Positions 40,506 through 49,792 of a stretch of 64,000 nt of DNA are shown here, piece after piece. The translations under genes were made by a program, and so were the position numbers. Source of the stretch: Polyangia bacterium (GTDB lineage: Bacteria > Myxococcota_A > Polyangia > Polyangiales > Polyangiaceae); contig JAUHZF010000007.1 in the NCBI GenBank assembly GCA_030426145.1, forward strand, positions 1 through 64,000, given 5' to 3'. Position 1 is the stretch's first letter. Every line of letters starts with the position of its first letter. The notes below the pieces were generated by a model. The model saw nothing but the letters and a program-made list of their open reading frames with translations, was not told the DNA's origin and ran no database searches.

Positions 40506-43409
40506 TTGAGCGTTAAGATGGCGCTGAGACGCCTCTCGCTGCGGCTGGCAGGAAGCGGGAGGGGCAAGGGGAGGACGAAGAGCGCCCCGGTGGACTTCGC
40601 ACGCGAGTTCATCGCCGGTTTCGGTTGGGGCGACGGCCGCGAGGGGACAGCCGAAGGTGCCCTTCAGAAGGCCGAGGGGCTCTTGTTCGAGCATGCCATC
40701 GATGCGGTGGATGACGGCAAGCGCACCGAGCGTACGCTAACTGCCTACTGGTCGGACCGTCGGGTGGTCGTGGAGGTTGCGGCTCGCGATGTGATCCTCG
40801 ACCTAGCCTACAAGGACTTGCTACGGGCGGTCCTTCAAATGGCGGAGGAGCCGCAGTACGTAGTGTTGACCGACCGCCGCGACGTCCGGCTCTACGACCT
40901 TGCAAGGGACCGCGGGGCCCCTCGGCTCACTTTCGCCCTCGACGAACTCCCGAAGTACAGCGAAGCCTTCCCGTTCTTCACTCCCGACTGGAAGCCCGGC
41001 GAGACACCGAAGATCATCAACGTCGCCAAGGTCAGCAAAGAGGTCGCCGACCTCGTAGCCAAGGTCTACCGAGCGCTGCTGGCCAAGAACCGGGACCGAC
41101 AAGAGGACGTGATCCGGTTCTCCCTCCAGTGCATCGTGGCGATGTTTGCCGAGGATGTGGGCCTGCTGCCAAAGGAGTATTTCACAACGCTGCTGTACCG
41201 AGCGGCGGAAGAGGGGGACGCCGAGACGAAGCTCGGTGAGCTGTTCTCCGCCATGAGCACGAAGCCCAAGAAGGGCGAGGAGCGGGCGATCCCGTTCTTC
41301 AACGGCGGGCTCTTCACCGATCCGGTGGCCCTGAACCTTGGCGCCGCGCCCCTCAAGGCCCTGACGAAGGCCGCCGAGGCCAACTGGAAGTACGTCGACC
41401 CGAACATTTTCGGCAACGTCTTCCAAGGGATCATGGACGACGCCGAACGTCACGCGAGCGGAGCGCACTACACCGCCCGCGAAGACATCATGAGCGTCGT
41501 GGGTCCCACCATCGTCGACCCGTGGCGCGAGCGCATCGCCGAAGCCACGACGATCGACAAGCTTCAGCAGGTGCTGGATGACCTCGAAGGCTACCGCGTC
41601 CTCGACCCGGCTTGCGGGAGCGGCAACTTCCTCTATGTCGCGTTTCGCGAGCTCTACAAGCTCGAGACCGAGGTCCTGTGTCGGCTCTACGAGTACGCCA
41701 CCGTCCAGAAGCGGAAGGCAAAGCCCACCTGGACGTCACGGATCCGCACCACGAACTTCTTCGGCATCGACATCAACCCGTTCGCGGTCGAGCTCGCACG
41801 AACCACGCTCAACATCGCCAAGAAGATCGCCTACGAGGAACGCAAGGCGACCGTGGTGGACCTCTTCGGCCAGGCGTTCCTGGAGATGGACCCGTCACTC
41901 CCGTTGGACAACCTCGACGAGAACATCGTTTGCGCGGATGCGCTGTTCGTAGAATGGCCCGACGTCGACGCCATTGTCGGCAATCCACCGTTCTTGGCCG
42001 GCAGTGCGATCTCATCAACCTACGGGCGAGTCTATAAGAGAACCCTCGGGGAGAGGTTTCCCGACATACATGGGCGCGCCGACTTCTGCGTCTTCTGGTT
42101 TAGAAGGGCGCATGACCATCTACCTCGCGAAGGTCGGGCTGGCCTCATCGCAACCAGCTCCATACGAGAGGGGATTTCGCGAGAGTACGGCCTAGATGTG
42201 CTCGTAGCCACGGGCGCTGAGATTCGAAATGCCATCTCCTCAAAGCCGTGGTCTGGCGACGCCACGGTCAACGTCTCGGTGGTGAACTGGATCAAGTCGC
42301 CACTTGGTCGGGATTCGTCAGGTCGCCGGACCCTGGTCATCGACAGTCGCGTTCACCGCGTAGCGAGAATCGCGACGCACTTGCAGCTTCATGCGCAGAC
42401 TTCAGAAGCCAGAAGACTTCGCGCGAACGCGAGCAATCGCAGCTCGAAGGGCGTGGAACTGGGCACCAAGGCCTGTCAGGTGGACGGGGCGACGGCAGCT
42501 GGGCTCCTCGACGATGAGCGCTCGAGGCCATACGTTAGGCCGGCGGCGACTGCTGGCCATCTTCTCCGCGGGGTTCTAGAGACAAGACCAGACTACGTCG
42601 TCGACATGAGCGCGGTTGCTACGCAGCAGGAGGCCGCGTCCGGTGGACTCGCCTATGAATACTTGCTCGAGCACAAGCTACCGGCGGTAGAATCGAAGCC
42701 CGCTAGCTTCGACGGCTGGAAAAGCACTTGGTGGCGTGCGTGGCGTCCTCGCGCCTCATTCTTCTTGGAGATCTCCAATAAGAAGCGCTACCTGGCCGTT
42801 TCGAAACACTCGGCCCGGTCTGTCTTCTGCTTCCTGTCCTCGCGCTTTCTACCGCTCGATTCCCTCCAGGTCTTTGCGTACGACGACGACTATTCGTTTG
42901 GGATCCTCCAGTCCAACCTTCATTGGGCGTGGGCACGCGCCGTTGGCTCGAAAATCAAGAGCGACACGCGCTACACCGCCGATGTGTGGAATACTTTTCC
43001 CTGGCCACAAGCGGCTACAGCCAATGGAGTAGAAAGTGTGGCTCGTTCTGGGCGCGAATTGCGCTCAGTCCGCAGCAAGCTACGGGCCGAGAACGGATGG
43101 TCACTCCGCGACCTCTACCAGTCAGCGGAGGTAGCTGGGCGTCATCCCTTAAAGGACGCTCAAACCGCGCTCGATGAAGCCGTCGAGGATGTCTACGGGA
43201 AGCCCGCCGACCAGGAGGCTACGGAGTTCCTCCTGGAGCTCAACCTCGCCTTGGCTGAGGACGAAGCCGACGGACATCCGGCCCACGGGCCAGGCCTCCC
43301 TGCTGTCGACGGGAGCCCCCTGGAGCCGACGGACCCGCGCTGGTTCAGTACCGACTGCATCGAGCCTCCGCCCGCGCGACACGAGAGAAGGGAGGAGACA
43401 GATGGCTGA
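40506..43409 (+). CDS. MmeI-like DNA methyltransferase with a degenerate nuclease motif
   Basis: A 967-residue protein of the type IIG/IIL (MmeI-like) class; the TTG at 40506 or the ATG at 40518 may be the start. The N-terminal 130 residues have the nuclease-domain layout, but where E-x-K is expected the sequence is VVVEVAARD (Glu90, Ala92), so the catalytic lysine is missing. A helical spacer follows (VIRFSLQCIVAMFAEDVGLLP; AERHASGAHYTAREDI), then the methyltransferase with motif I LDPACGSGNFLYVA (366-379), FFGIDINPFAVELAR and motif IV NPPF (493-496), typical of N6-adenine enzymes. The C-terminal 400 residues are the target-recognition region. It is the first gene of a three-gene operon. Confidence 0.82.
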   Translation: MSVKMALRRLSLRLAGSGRGKGRTKSAPVDFAREFIAGFGWGDGREGTAEGALQKAEGLLFEHAIDAVDDGKRTERTLTAYWSDRRVVVEVAARDVILDLAYKDLLRAVLQMAEEPQYVVLTDRRDVRLYDLARDRGAPRLTFALDELPKYSEAFPFFTPDWKPGETPKIINVAKVSKEVADLVAKVYRALLAKNRDRQEDVIRFSLQCIVAMFAEDVGLLPKEYFTTLLYRAAEEGDAETKLGELFSAMSTKPKKGEERAIPFFNGGLFTDPVALNLGAAPLKALTKAAEANWKYVDPNIFGNVFQGIMDDAERHASGAHYTAREDIMSVVGPTIVDPWRERIAEATTIDKLQQVLDDLEGYRVLDPACGSGNFLYVAFRELYKLETEVLCRLYEYATVQKRKAKPTWTSRIRTTNFFGIDINPFAVELARTTLNIAKKIAYEERKATVVDLFGQAFLEMDPSLPLDNLDENIVCADALFVEWPDVDAIVGNPPFLAGSAISSTYGRVYKRTLGERFPDIHGRADFCVFWFRRAHDHLPREGRAGLIATSSIREGISREYGLDVLVATGAEIRNAISSKPWSGDATVNVSVVNWIKSPLGRDSSGRRTLVIDSRVHRVARIATHLQLHAQTSEARRLRANASNRSSKGVELGTKACQVDGATAAGLLDDERSRPYVRPAATAGHLLRGVLETRPDYVVDMSAVATQQEAASGGLAYEYLLEHKLPAVESKPASFDGWKSTWWRAWRPRASFFLEISNKKRYLAVSKHSARSVFCFLSSRFLPLDSLQVFAYDDDYSFGILQSNLHWAWARAVGSKIKSDTRYTADVWNTFPWPQAATANGVESVARSGRELRSVRSKLRAENGWSLRDLYQSAEVAGRHPLKDAQTALDEAVEDVYGKPADQEATEFLLELNLALAEDEADGHPAHGPGLPAVDGSPLEPTDPRWFSTDCIEPPPARHERREETDG

Positions 43410-46400
43410 ATCGGTTGCCGATGTGCCAAGGCTGGCGGCCCTTTGGGACGCCGACAAGAACGACGTGGCCGCCAAAGACGTACCGGCTCGCAGTCATCGC
43501 GCGGCATGGTGGAGATGCACCCGCGATCACAGCTTTCGTCGCTCACCACGAATTCTGAGTGGGGAGCCAGCGTGCCCCACATGTGCCCTCGGGGGAAGCA
43601 GCTTGGCTGACACCCACCCCCGCCTGACCAAGCGCTGGCATTCAGAGAAGAACGACATGACCCCCGAGAACGTGGACGAGAGCCATGTCGGGGCAGTCTG
43701 GTGGCTGTGCGACGAAGGGCACGCATTTCAGCGCTCACCTCTTCAGATGGTCAACGATGACAGTTGCCCCCGTTGCGCCTTGGCCAAGGAGTCCCTCGCC
43801 GCGCGCTTCCCTCACATCGCGGCCGAGTGGCATCCGCACAAGAACGGTGACGTAGGGCCGGATGCCATCGAGCCTGATCACAAGATGACGGCCTGGTGGC
43901 TGTGCAGCAAAGGCCACGAGTTTCGGGCCACCGTGAAGTCGCGGACGCTGAGCAGCGGACGGTGTCCCCACTGCTACGGCAACTGGACGGTCGACAACAT
44001 CCGCACCTTCGTGAAGTCGCTGCTCGGCCACGTCGACGTGCTCACGCCGAGCGAGATGTTCGCGCTCGCCATGCAGGCCGGTGCCCTGCGAGGGCGGGCT
44101 TCGCGTGAGTTCGTGAAAGCGTTCACCACGGGTCGGTTCCCCACCTCCGAGCTCGAGAAGTTCGTGGAGGGAAAGCCCTCCCTCGTGGACTCGTTCGCTG
44201 AGGACCAGGATCTCACGCTCGAGGTGCAGGAGGGACGGCTCGAGTCGAGCGCCAAGGAGGCCACCGAAGAGGTAGAGGATCGTTTCGCGCTACCCCAAGC
44301 ACCTGATGCCGACTACGAGCAGGACTCGGGCGACATCGACGTCTCGCTCGACGTAGTCACGCCAACGGCCAGCCAATCCGCAGATGGAGAGGTGGCGCCG
44401 CTCGAGGAGCGGGACGACCTGCCCATCGTGCAGACTCAGGATGCCCTCGCAGCGCTCGACACCAAGTTCGTCGCGAACGCCGACGCGGAGACTGTACGGT
44501 TCTTGCTGGACAGCGCGAAGGCGAAGCTCTGGCGCCATGCCTACCAGGAGCCGGAGGAGGCGGAGGAGCAGGCCCGCCAGTTCAACGGAGACACCTACTC
44601 CGCCGTGGTGCGGGACCGGTTCCTTGCCGAGTTCGATGCGGCCGAGGCGATGAGGCTGCCCGATGGCTACGCCTTTCGTCCCACGCCTGATCACGACATT
44701 TGCAAGCCTCACCTGATGCAACGGCACGTGGCCGTGAGCGTTGCGAAGGAACGCCGCTACGGCAATTGGTCGGGGATGGGGGCCGGCAAGACCCTCAGCG
44801 CGATCTTGTCCACGAGGGTCACGGGAGCAGAGCTAACCGTGATCTGCTGCCCCAATGCGGTGGTCGACAACTGGGAGAAGGAAATCCTCAACGCTTTCCC
44901 GGGCTGCCAGATCTGCAAGAAGACCTGGACTCCCGAGTGGCCCGACGAGCTTTCCGGCAGGCCGCGCTACCTCATCATGAACTTCGAACAGTTCCAGCTC
45001 AAGCGCTCGGAGGCCGACCTAATGGCCTTCCTGGACCGTCACGACGTCGACTTCGTGGTCGTAGACGAGATCCACTTCGCCAAGCAGCGGGACGAGAACA
45101 CCATGAGTCGCAGAAAGCGACTCGTGCAGGGGCTGATCCTGGAGGCAGGCAAGCGGAACGCCGACCTTTGCGTGCTCGGCATGTCGGGCACCCCCGTGAT
45201 CAACACCCTTCAGGAGGGGCGCAGCCTGGTGGAGATGATCACCGGCCACCAGCACGATGACCTCGAGACCAAGGCCACGGTCCAGAATTGTATGCGCCTC
45301 TACCAGAGGCTCGTGACCCTCGGGACACGGTGGAAGCCGAACTACAAGACCCAGCTCGAGGTGCACAAGCTCGAGGTCGACTGCGTCGAGCACCTCGACG
45401 AGATCCGGTTGGTAGGTCGCGGAACCGTTCTCGACATGGAGAAGGTGCTCACCAAGGTGCGCATCCCTACCATCATCGAGAACCTAAAGCCGGGTGAGAA
45501 GACGCTCATCTACACCCACTACGTCGACGGTATCGCTGAGCAGCTACGTGACGCGGTGCGGGAAGCCGGCTTCCGGCCGGGAATGTTCACGGGCCAGGAC
45601 GACGACACCGACCTCCACGCGTTCAGGAATCCCAGCGGGCATGTCGACGTCCTTATCGCCTCGAGTCGCGTGAGCACCGGCGTTGATGGCCTTCAGCACG
45701 TCTGCAACAAGCTCATCATCAACTCGCTGCCCTGGACCAACGCCGAGTACGAGCAGCTGTGCGCGCGCCTCTGGCGGCAGGGGAGCCGCTTCGACAAGGT
45801 CCACGTCATCATCCCCGTCACCTACGCCTATGTGAACGGCGACCGCTGGTCGTACTGCGAGAGCAAGCTTCAACGCCTCGAGTACAAGAAGTCCATCGCC
45901 GACGCGGCGGTGGACGGCGTCGTGCCTGAGGGCAACCTGCGAACCCCGGCACAGGCCCAGCAGGACATCATGGGATGGCTCGAGCGACTCGAAACCGGCG
46001 TGATCGAGGTCATCGAGCGCAAGCTGATCAAGATCCCCCTCTCGCGAGAGCCGGCAGAGGAACGACGGCGGATCCGCCGGTACGGCGACTTCGCCAAGAT
46101 GAACAACCGCTGGTACGCGAGCGGGAGCCAGAAGACCCATGCACGCCTCGAAGCCAACCCAGAGGAGTGGGCTCACTACCACACCATGTATCAGCAGCTT
46201 CGCCAGAGCTGGACGGTTGTGCCGTACAAGGAGGAGATCGCCTGGCTCCAGAAGCGTGAAGGCTGGGTGGTAGGCGACTTCGGTTGCGGCGAGGCGCTCA
46301 TCGGGGAGGCCGTGAGCGACCGGCACAACGTTCACAGCTTCGACCACGTCGCCATCAACGACACCGTCGTCGCCTGTGACATCGCCGCCGTTCCCCTCGA

Positions 46401-46683
46401 CAACGACTGCCTCGACCTCGCCATCTTCTGCCTGTCGCTCATGGGAGCCAACTTCACCGACTACATCCGCGAGGCCCACCGATGCCTCCGCCTCGATGGC
46501 AACCTCCATATCTGGGAGCCAGCGAGCTACTTCGACGACGCCAACGCCTTCTGCGCCGATCTCGCCCGCCTCGGCTTCGAGGTGCTCACACCGCGGAAGG
46601 AGGGCCAGTTCATCAGGATCTACGCCATCAAGAACGCTGTGAAACCAGACCCTGATCTGGCACTGAAGTTCCGAGGGAGATGA
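43402..46683 (+). CDS. Zinc ribbons-SF2 helicase-Rrp8-like methyltransferase fusion
   Basis: A 1093-residue protein whose ATG overlaps the methyltransferase stop by 8 bp. Three DUF4379-type zinc ribbons at 8-61, 68-125 and 131-191 share W-x-x-x-K-N, WW-x-C-x-x-x-H and a final CPxC. After a spacer comes an SF2 helicase: WSGMGAGKT (456-464), DEIH (555-558), MSGTP (594-598), and motif V/VI IASSRVSTGVDGL and QLCARLWRQGS (785-795). The C-terminal 150 residues are a SAM methyltransferase like Rrp8: VVGDFGCGEA (956-965), ACDIAAVPL (991-999) and FCLSLMGAN (1009-1017). The upstream partner modifies DNA; this protein probably senses, translocates on or further modifies nucleic acid. Confidence 0.85.
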   Translation: MAESVADVPRLAALWDADKNDVAAKDVPARSHRAAWWRCTRDHSFRRSPRILSGEPACPTCALGGSSLADTHPRLTKRWHSEKNDMTPENVDESHVGAVWWLCDEGHAFQRSPLQMVNDDSCPRCALAKESLAARFPHIAAEWHPHKNGDVGPDAIEPDHKMTAWWLCSKGHEFRATVKSRTLSSGRCPHCYGNWTVDNIRTFVKSLLGHVDVLTPSEMFALAMQAGALRGRASREFVKAFTTGRFPTSELEKFVEGKPSLVDSFAEDQDLTLEVQEGRLESSAKEATEEVEDRFALPQAPDADYEQDSGDIDVSLDVVTPTASQSADGEVAPLEERDDLPIVQTQDALAALDTKFVANADAETVRFLLDSAKAKLWRHAYQEPEEAEEQARQFNGDTYSAVVRDRFLAEFDAAEAMRLPDGYAFRPTPDHDICKPHLMQRHVAVSVAKERRYGNWSGMGAGKTLSAILSTRVTGAELTVICCPNAVVDNWEKEILNAFPGCQICKKTWTPEWPDELSGRPRYLIMNFEQFQLKRSEADLMAFLDRHDVDFVVVDEIHFAKQRDENTMSRRKRLVQGLILEAGKRNADLCVLGMSGTPVINTLQEGRSLVEMITGHQHDDLETKATVQNCMRLYQRLVTLGTRWKPNYKTQLEVHKLEVDCVEHLDEIRLVGRGTVLDMEKVLTKVRIPTIIENLKPGEKTLIYTHYVDGIAEQLRDAVREAGFRPGMFTGQDDDTDLHAFRNPSGHVDVLIASSRVSTGVDGLQHVCNKLIINSLPWTNAEYEQLCARLWRQGSRFDKVHVIIPVTYAYVNGDRWSYCESKLQRLEYKKSIADAAVDGVVPEGNLRTPAQAQQDIMGWLERLETGVIEVIERKLIKIPLSREPAEERRRIRRYGDFAKMNNRWYASGSQKTHARLEANPEEWAHYHTMYQQLRQSWTVVPYKEEIAWLQKREGWVVGDFGCGEALIGEAVSDRHNVHSFDHVAINDTVVACDIAAVPLDNDCLDLAIFCLSLMGANFTDYIREAHRCLRLDGNLHIWEPASYFDDANAFCADLARLGFEVLTPRKEGQFIRIYAIKNAVKPDPDLALKFRGR

Positions 46684-46976
46684 AGATGTTTCCCAGCGAG
46701 ACGCTCGAGAACATTCGGCTCAGGTACTGTCCAGAGGTGTCAGCGGACGACTTTCGTGAAATCTGGTTGTTGCTCGCGACGCAGGTTCGCCGTCCGCCCG
46801 ACGAAATCGACCCCGAGGCCCCAATCGACGGCCTCTTTGGAGATGGTTGTTTCGCCAGATTTCGTGTCCGCTACTTTTGGGATCTGTTCGAAATTGAGAC
46901 CTATGGCGTACCGGAGAAGGAACTGACTCGCGCCGTAGACGCGGTCGCATACTGGGCGTCCCATCGATGCCCGTGA
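46680..46976 (+). CDS. Small acidic third protein of the modification/helicase operon
   Basis: A 98-residue protein starting in an ATGA overlap with the helicase fusion and preceded by GAGGGAG, so it is almost certainly co-translated. The sequence is acidic and helical (ADDFREIWLLLATQVRRPPDEIDPEAPIDGLFGDG, then YFWDLFEIETYGVPEKELTRAVDAVAYW). The middle faintly recalls acyl-carrier-like four-helix folds (P-x-x-I-x-P-x-x-x-x-x-x-L), but there is no clear serine attachment site, and I do not assign a family. Its strict linkage suggests a regulator, inhibitor or adaptor. Confidence 0.6.
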   Translation: MKMFPSETLENIRLRYCPEVSADDFREIWLLLATQVRRPPDEIDPEAPIDGLFGDGCFARFRVRYFWDLFEIETYGVPEKELTRAVDAVAYWASHRCP

Positions 46977-47059
46977 CGCTCCGCTCTCGGTTCACTTGAC
47001 ATAATTCACATTATGCGAAGCCGCGTAAGCGCCTGTTTTAGCGCCACTTTTCGGCGTTT

Positions 47060-47965
47060 TCAGGCCCTCGGGTGCGCCCGGTCGTAGACCTCGCGGAGGT
47101 GCTCCTTGGCCACGTGGGTGTAGACCTCGGTGGTCGCGATGTCCGCGTGGCCGAGCATGGCCTGGACGCTCCGGAGGTCGGCGCCGCCCTCGAGCAGATG
47201 GGTCGCGAAGCTGTGCCGGAGCTTGTGCGGCGAGACGTTCTTGGTGATCCCAGCGCCGACGGCGTAGCGCTTCACCGCGTTGAAGAACGCCTGACGGCTG
47301 AGCGCCTTGCCCCTCGGCGACAGGAACAAGATCGAGCTGTGGGCTGAGGCCGGATGCTGGGCGCGGTGCGGCAGGTAGGCCTCCACCTCGTCGATGGCCC
47401 GCTCGCTCAGCGGGATGAGCCGTCGCTTGTTGCCCTTGCCGAGCGCGCGCAGCACGCCGCGCCGCCGGTTGAGATCGGCGGTGCGGAGGTTGACGAGCTC
47501 GGAAACCCGAAGGCCCGCCGAGTACATCACGAAGAGCATCGCGCGGTCGCGACGTCCTCGCGCCGTCGTCACGTCGGGGGCCTCGAGGAGCCGAACCACC
47601 TCGTCAGCATCGAGCACGTCGGGCAGGTGCTCGCCCGCTTGCGGGCCCACCATGAGGCTGGTGGGGTTGGTTGGCAGGTGGCCCTCGTTCACAAGGAATC
47701 GGCAGAAGACGCGGATGGCCGTCAGGTGGCGCGCCGCCGAGCGCGCGCTGAGGCCCTCCCGTCCAAGCTCCACCATGAAGGCGGAGATCACCTCGGGACG
47801 GAGCGCGGCGAGTTCTCCCTCTGCATCGGGGTCGATGCTTGCGTCGTGCTCGGCCGCGAACGCGGCGAACTTGACCAGGTCATGACCGTAGGCACGGATG
47901 GTGTTCTCTGCCCTCCCCCGCTCGAGGCGGAGATGATGCAGGAAGGCGTCGATCCAGCGGTCCAT
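47060..47965 (-). CDS. xerD: XerD-like tyrosine recombinase
   Basis: A 301-residue tyrosine recombinase of XerC/XerD size. The N-terminal SAM-like domain includes [23 protein letters not shown] and the core has a full catalytic set: Arg153 (SAGLRVSEL), Lys177 (LGKGNKRR), His247 and Arg250 (HKLRHSF), His273 (LGHAD) and Tyr282 (TEVYTHV). It may be the host's Xer enzyme or one carried by a mobile element. A decayed copy with about 90% similar stretches lies 1.1 kb to the right in the same direction. Confidence 0.85.
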   Translation of the reverse strand: MDRWIDAFLHHLRLERGRAENTIRAYGHDLVKFAAFAAEHDASIDPDAEGELAALRPEVISAFMVELGREGLSARSAARHLTAIRVFCRFLVNEGHLPTNPTSLMVGPQAGEHLPDVLDADEVVRLLEAPDVTTARGRRDRAMLFVMYSAGLRVSELVNLRTADLNRRRGVLRALGKGNKRRLIPLSERAIDEVEAYLPHRAQHPASAHSSILFLSPRGKALSRQAFFNAVKRYAVGAGITKNVSPHKLRHSFATHLLEGGADLRSVQAMLGHADIATTEVYTHVAKEHLREVYDRAHPRA

Positions 47966-48321
47966 GGCCCGATGGATGGTCGCGTGGTGGCGCCCATCGG
48001 GCCAAGGTTCGAGACTTTGGCGCGCGTCACGACGATAAGACGACCCTCAACGTCTGGAACAGGGCGATGCGGGAGCCCCTCGCTTCGTGACGCGACTTCA
48101 GTCCCAATCCTCCCATCACACGATGCGGTGGCAGGTGGACCATGCTGAAGACGGACATACATCTATTCTGCGCACCTGGGTCGGCAGATGTGGCTACCTA
48201 GCCTAGCCAACGCGGTCACACGCCGACTGACCTCGCCTTGTCCCCGCCGCCCCGCCTCTCAGTAGGTTGGCGGTGACTTCACGGCGGGTCGCTACCCGCA
48301 GCAGCGGCACACTGCGGTCGA
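47966..48321. other. Intergenic, no gene seen
   Basis: I find no convincing gene, array or strong dyad here. Short open frames are Arg/Pro-rich and have no good ribosome-binding site. It presumably holds the upstream region of the minus-strand recombinase gene and the 3' side of the HEPN-like gene. Confidence 0.4.
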
Positions 48322-49020
48322 CTACGGCAGGAGCGCGTCGAGGCGCGCGCCGTGCGCAGCGAGCGGGCTCGGGGTGCTGATGCACCGGTAGAACTCGTCG
48401 AGTGCCCTTCGGCACGCGCGAACTACCCATGTTGCACAAGCCGCGCTGAGGCACCGATGCGGGAAGAAGATGTGGCCGGCGCCCGCGCAAAACGGAGGCG
48501 GCGCAAACTGCCTCTTCTCGAGGGCGAGGAAGAAGTTCTCCTTCATCCTCTTGCGGTTGTTCTTCGACTTGTAGTGGATGATCTCGTTGCGCAGTTTCCT
48601 GGCGTCGTTGGCATCCTCAAACTCGGGAGCTCCAAGGCTGATGGCCGTACCTTCCATCAGTTTGGCGACCTCCTTCATCCTTTGAAGCGCGTTCATCTTC
48701 TCGAGCTCGTCCAGCCTCGGGGTGAACAGGTCGCGCGCGTTCAGATTGGTCCCGCCGGAGCCGAGGTGGTGTCCGGGTCCGTGAACGAGCACGGAGTAGG
48801 TATCGGACTCCAGACACGCCACGGCTTGGATGATGGCTCCGACGACATGGGTGCGGTGCACCATGCGAACGTGTTCGGGGTCTTCCTTCGCCGCGCGGGC
48901 GTCGTACTCGTCTTCGATCAGATGAGCCTCAGCGGCTTGGTAGGCCGCGCCCATCAAGAACTGCGCCGTGAAGCTAAACCGAGAGTCGATCGTAGCACTC
49001 ATCCTGAACATGCCGAACAC
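48322..49020 (-). CDS. HEPN-like protein between two recombinase copies
   Basis: A 232-residue helical protein. Residues 144-149 read RNEIIH (in DARKLRNEIIHYKSKNNRKR), the R-x4-H signature of HEPN-like RNase and nucleotidyltransferase-partner domains. The N-terminal helices (VGAIIQAVACLESDTYSVLVHG) fit the same helical bundle seen in many hypothetical proteins of defence islands. The C-terminal part has several cysteines. It starts at one of three nearby Mets (49020, 49011, 49002). An RNase or abortive-infection role is possible; proteins of this style are also common without a known role. Confidence 0.5.
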   Translation of the reverse strand: MFGMFRMSATIDSRFSFTAQFLMGAAYQAAEAHLIEDEYDARAAKEDPEHVRMVHRTHVVGAIIQAVACLESDTYSVLVHGPGHHLGSGGTNLNARDLFTPRLDELEKMNALQRMKEVAKLMEGTAISLGAPEFEDANDARKLRNEIIHYKSKNNRKRMKENFFLALEKRQFAPPPFCAGAGHIFFPHRCLSAACATWVVRACRRALDEFYRCISTPSPLAAHGARLDALLP

Positions 49021-49084
49021 GTCCCCTTCTGCATCGATCTTGTTGCCTTCCGGGGGCCCGATAGCAAGCGCGTAAGATCCAACG

Positions 49085-49700
49085 TGGCTGACGCCGGATG
49101 CTGGGCGCGGTCCGACCGGTAGGCCTCGACCTCGTCGATGGCCCGCTCGCTCAGCGGGATGAGACGGCGCTTGTTACCCTTGCCGAGCGCGCGCAGCACG
49201 CCCCGCCAGCGGTTGAGATCGGCGGTGCGAAGGTTGACGGGCTCGGGGACCCGAAGGCCCGCCGAGTACATCACGAAGAGCGGCTCCTCGAGACCCCAGA
49301 CGTGAGGCGTGTAGGGTGCCGACGGGCCTGGAACCTGCCATGCGCGCGTCGAACGACGCGAGGAGGACCGCACCGCTCGAAGACCTCTCGGTCGAATCGG
49401 ACGGATACGACACAGTCGTCGTCCTCATCACCCATGGCAGGAACCGGCAGAAGACGCGGATGGCCGTCAGGTGACGCGCAGCCGAGCGCGCGCTCTGGCC
49501 CTCCTCTCCGAGCTCCACCATGAAGGCGGAGATCACCTTCGCGTACGAGCGCCGCAAGCTCTCCGCCCGCGTCGGGGTCGATGCTGGCGTCGTACTCCAC
49601 CGCGAACTTGGCGAGGTCGTGGCGGTAGGCGTGAATGGTGTCTCTGCCCTCCCCCGCTCAAGGCGTCGATCCAGATGGGCAGCCCGATCTAACCGTCGAA
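49085..49700 (-). pseudogene. Decayed XerD-like recombinase copy
   Basis: Two blocks match the intact recombinase at 47060-47965. The block at about 49090-49285 corresponds to VMYSAGLRV ... [23 protein letters not shown], and that at about 49440-49690 to [26 protein letters not shown]. Between them about 150 bp are unrelated. The catalytic C-terminus (HxxR, H, Y) is missing, and the frame is broken. Here the catalytic-arginine motif region reads GLRVPEPV instead of GLRVSELV. It is a non-functional duplicate. Confidence 0.7.
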
Positions 49701-49792
49701 CTCGTCGCCCTGGCCCGTGGCGACGGAGGAGGCCGCGGGTGGCCCGGCAGCCAGCCTCTTGCGTTGGAACCCCCACTGGGTAGCCATCGCCT

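Noticed and set aside
47354..48148. Plus-strand frame of 264 codons opposite xerD
   Set aside because: It is antisense to the intact recombinase, whose catalytic residues are all present on the minus strand.
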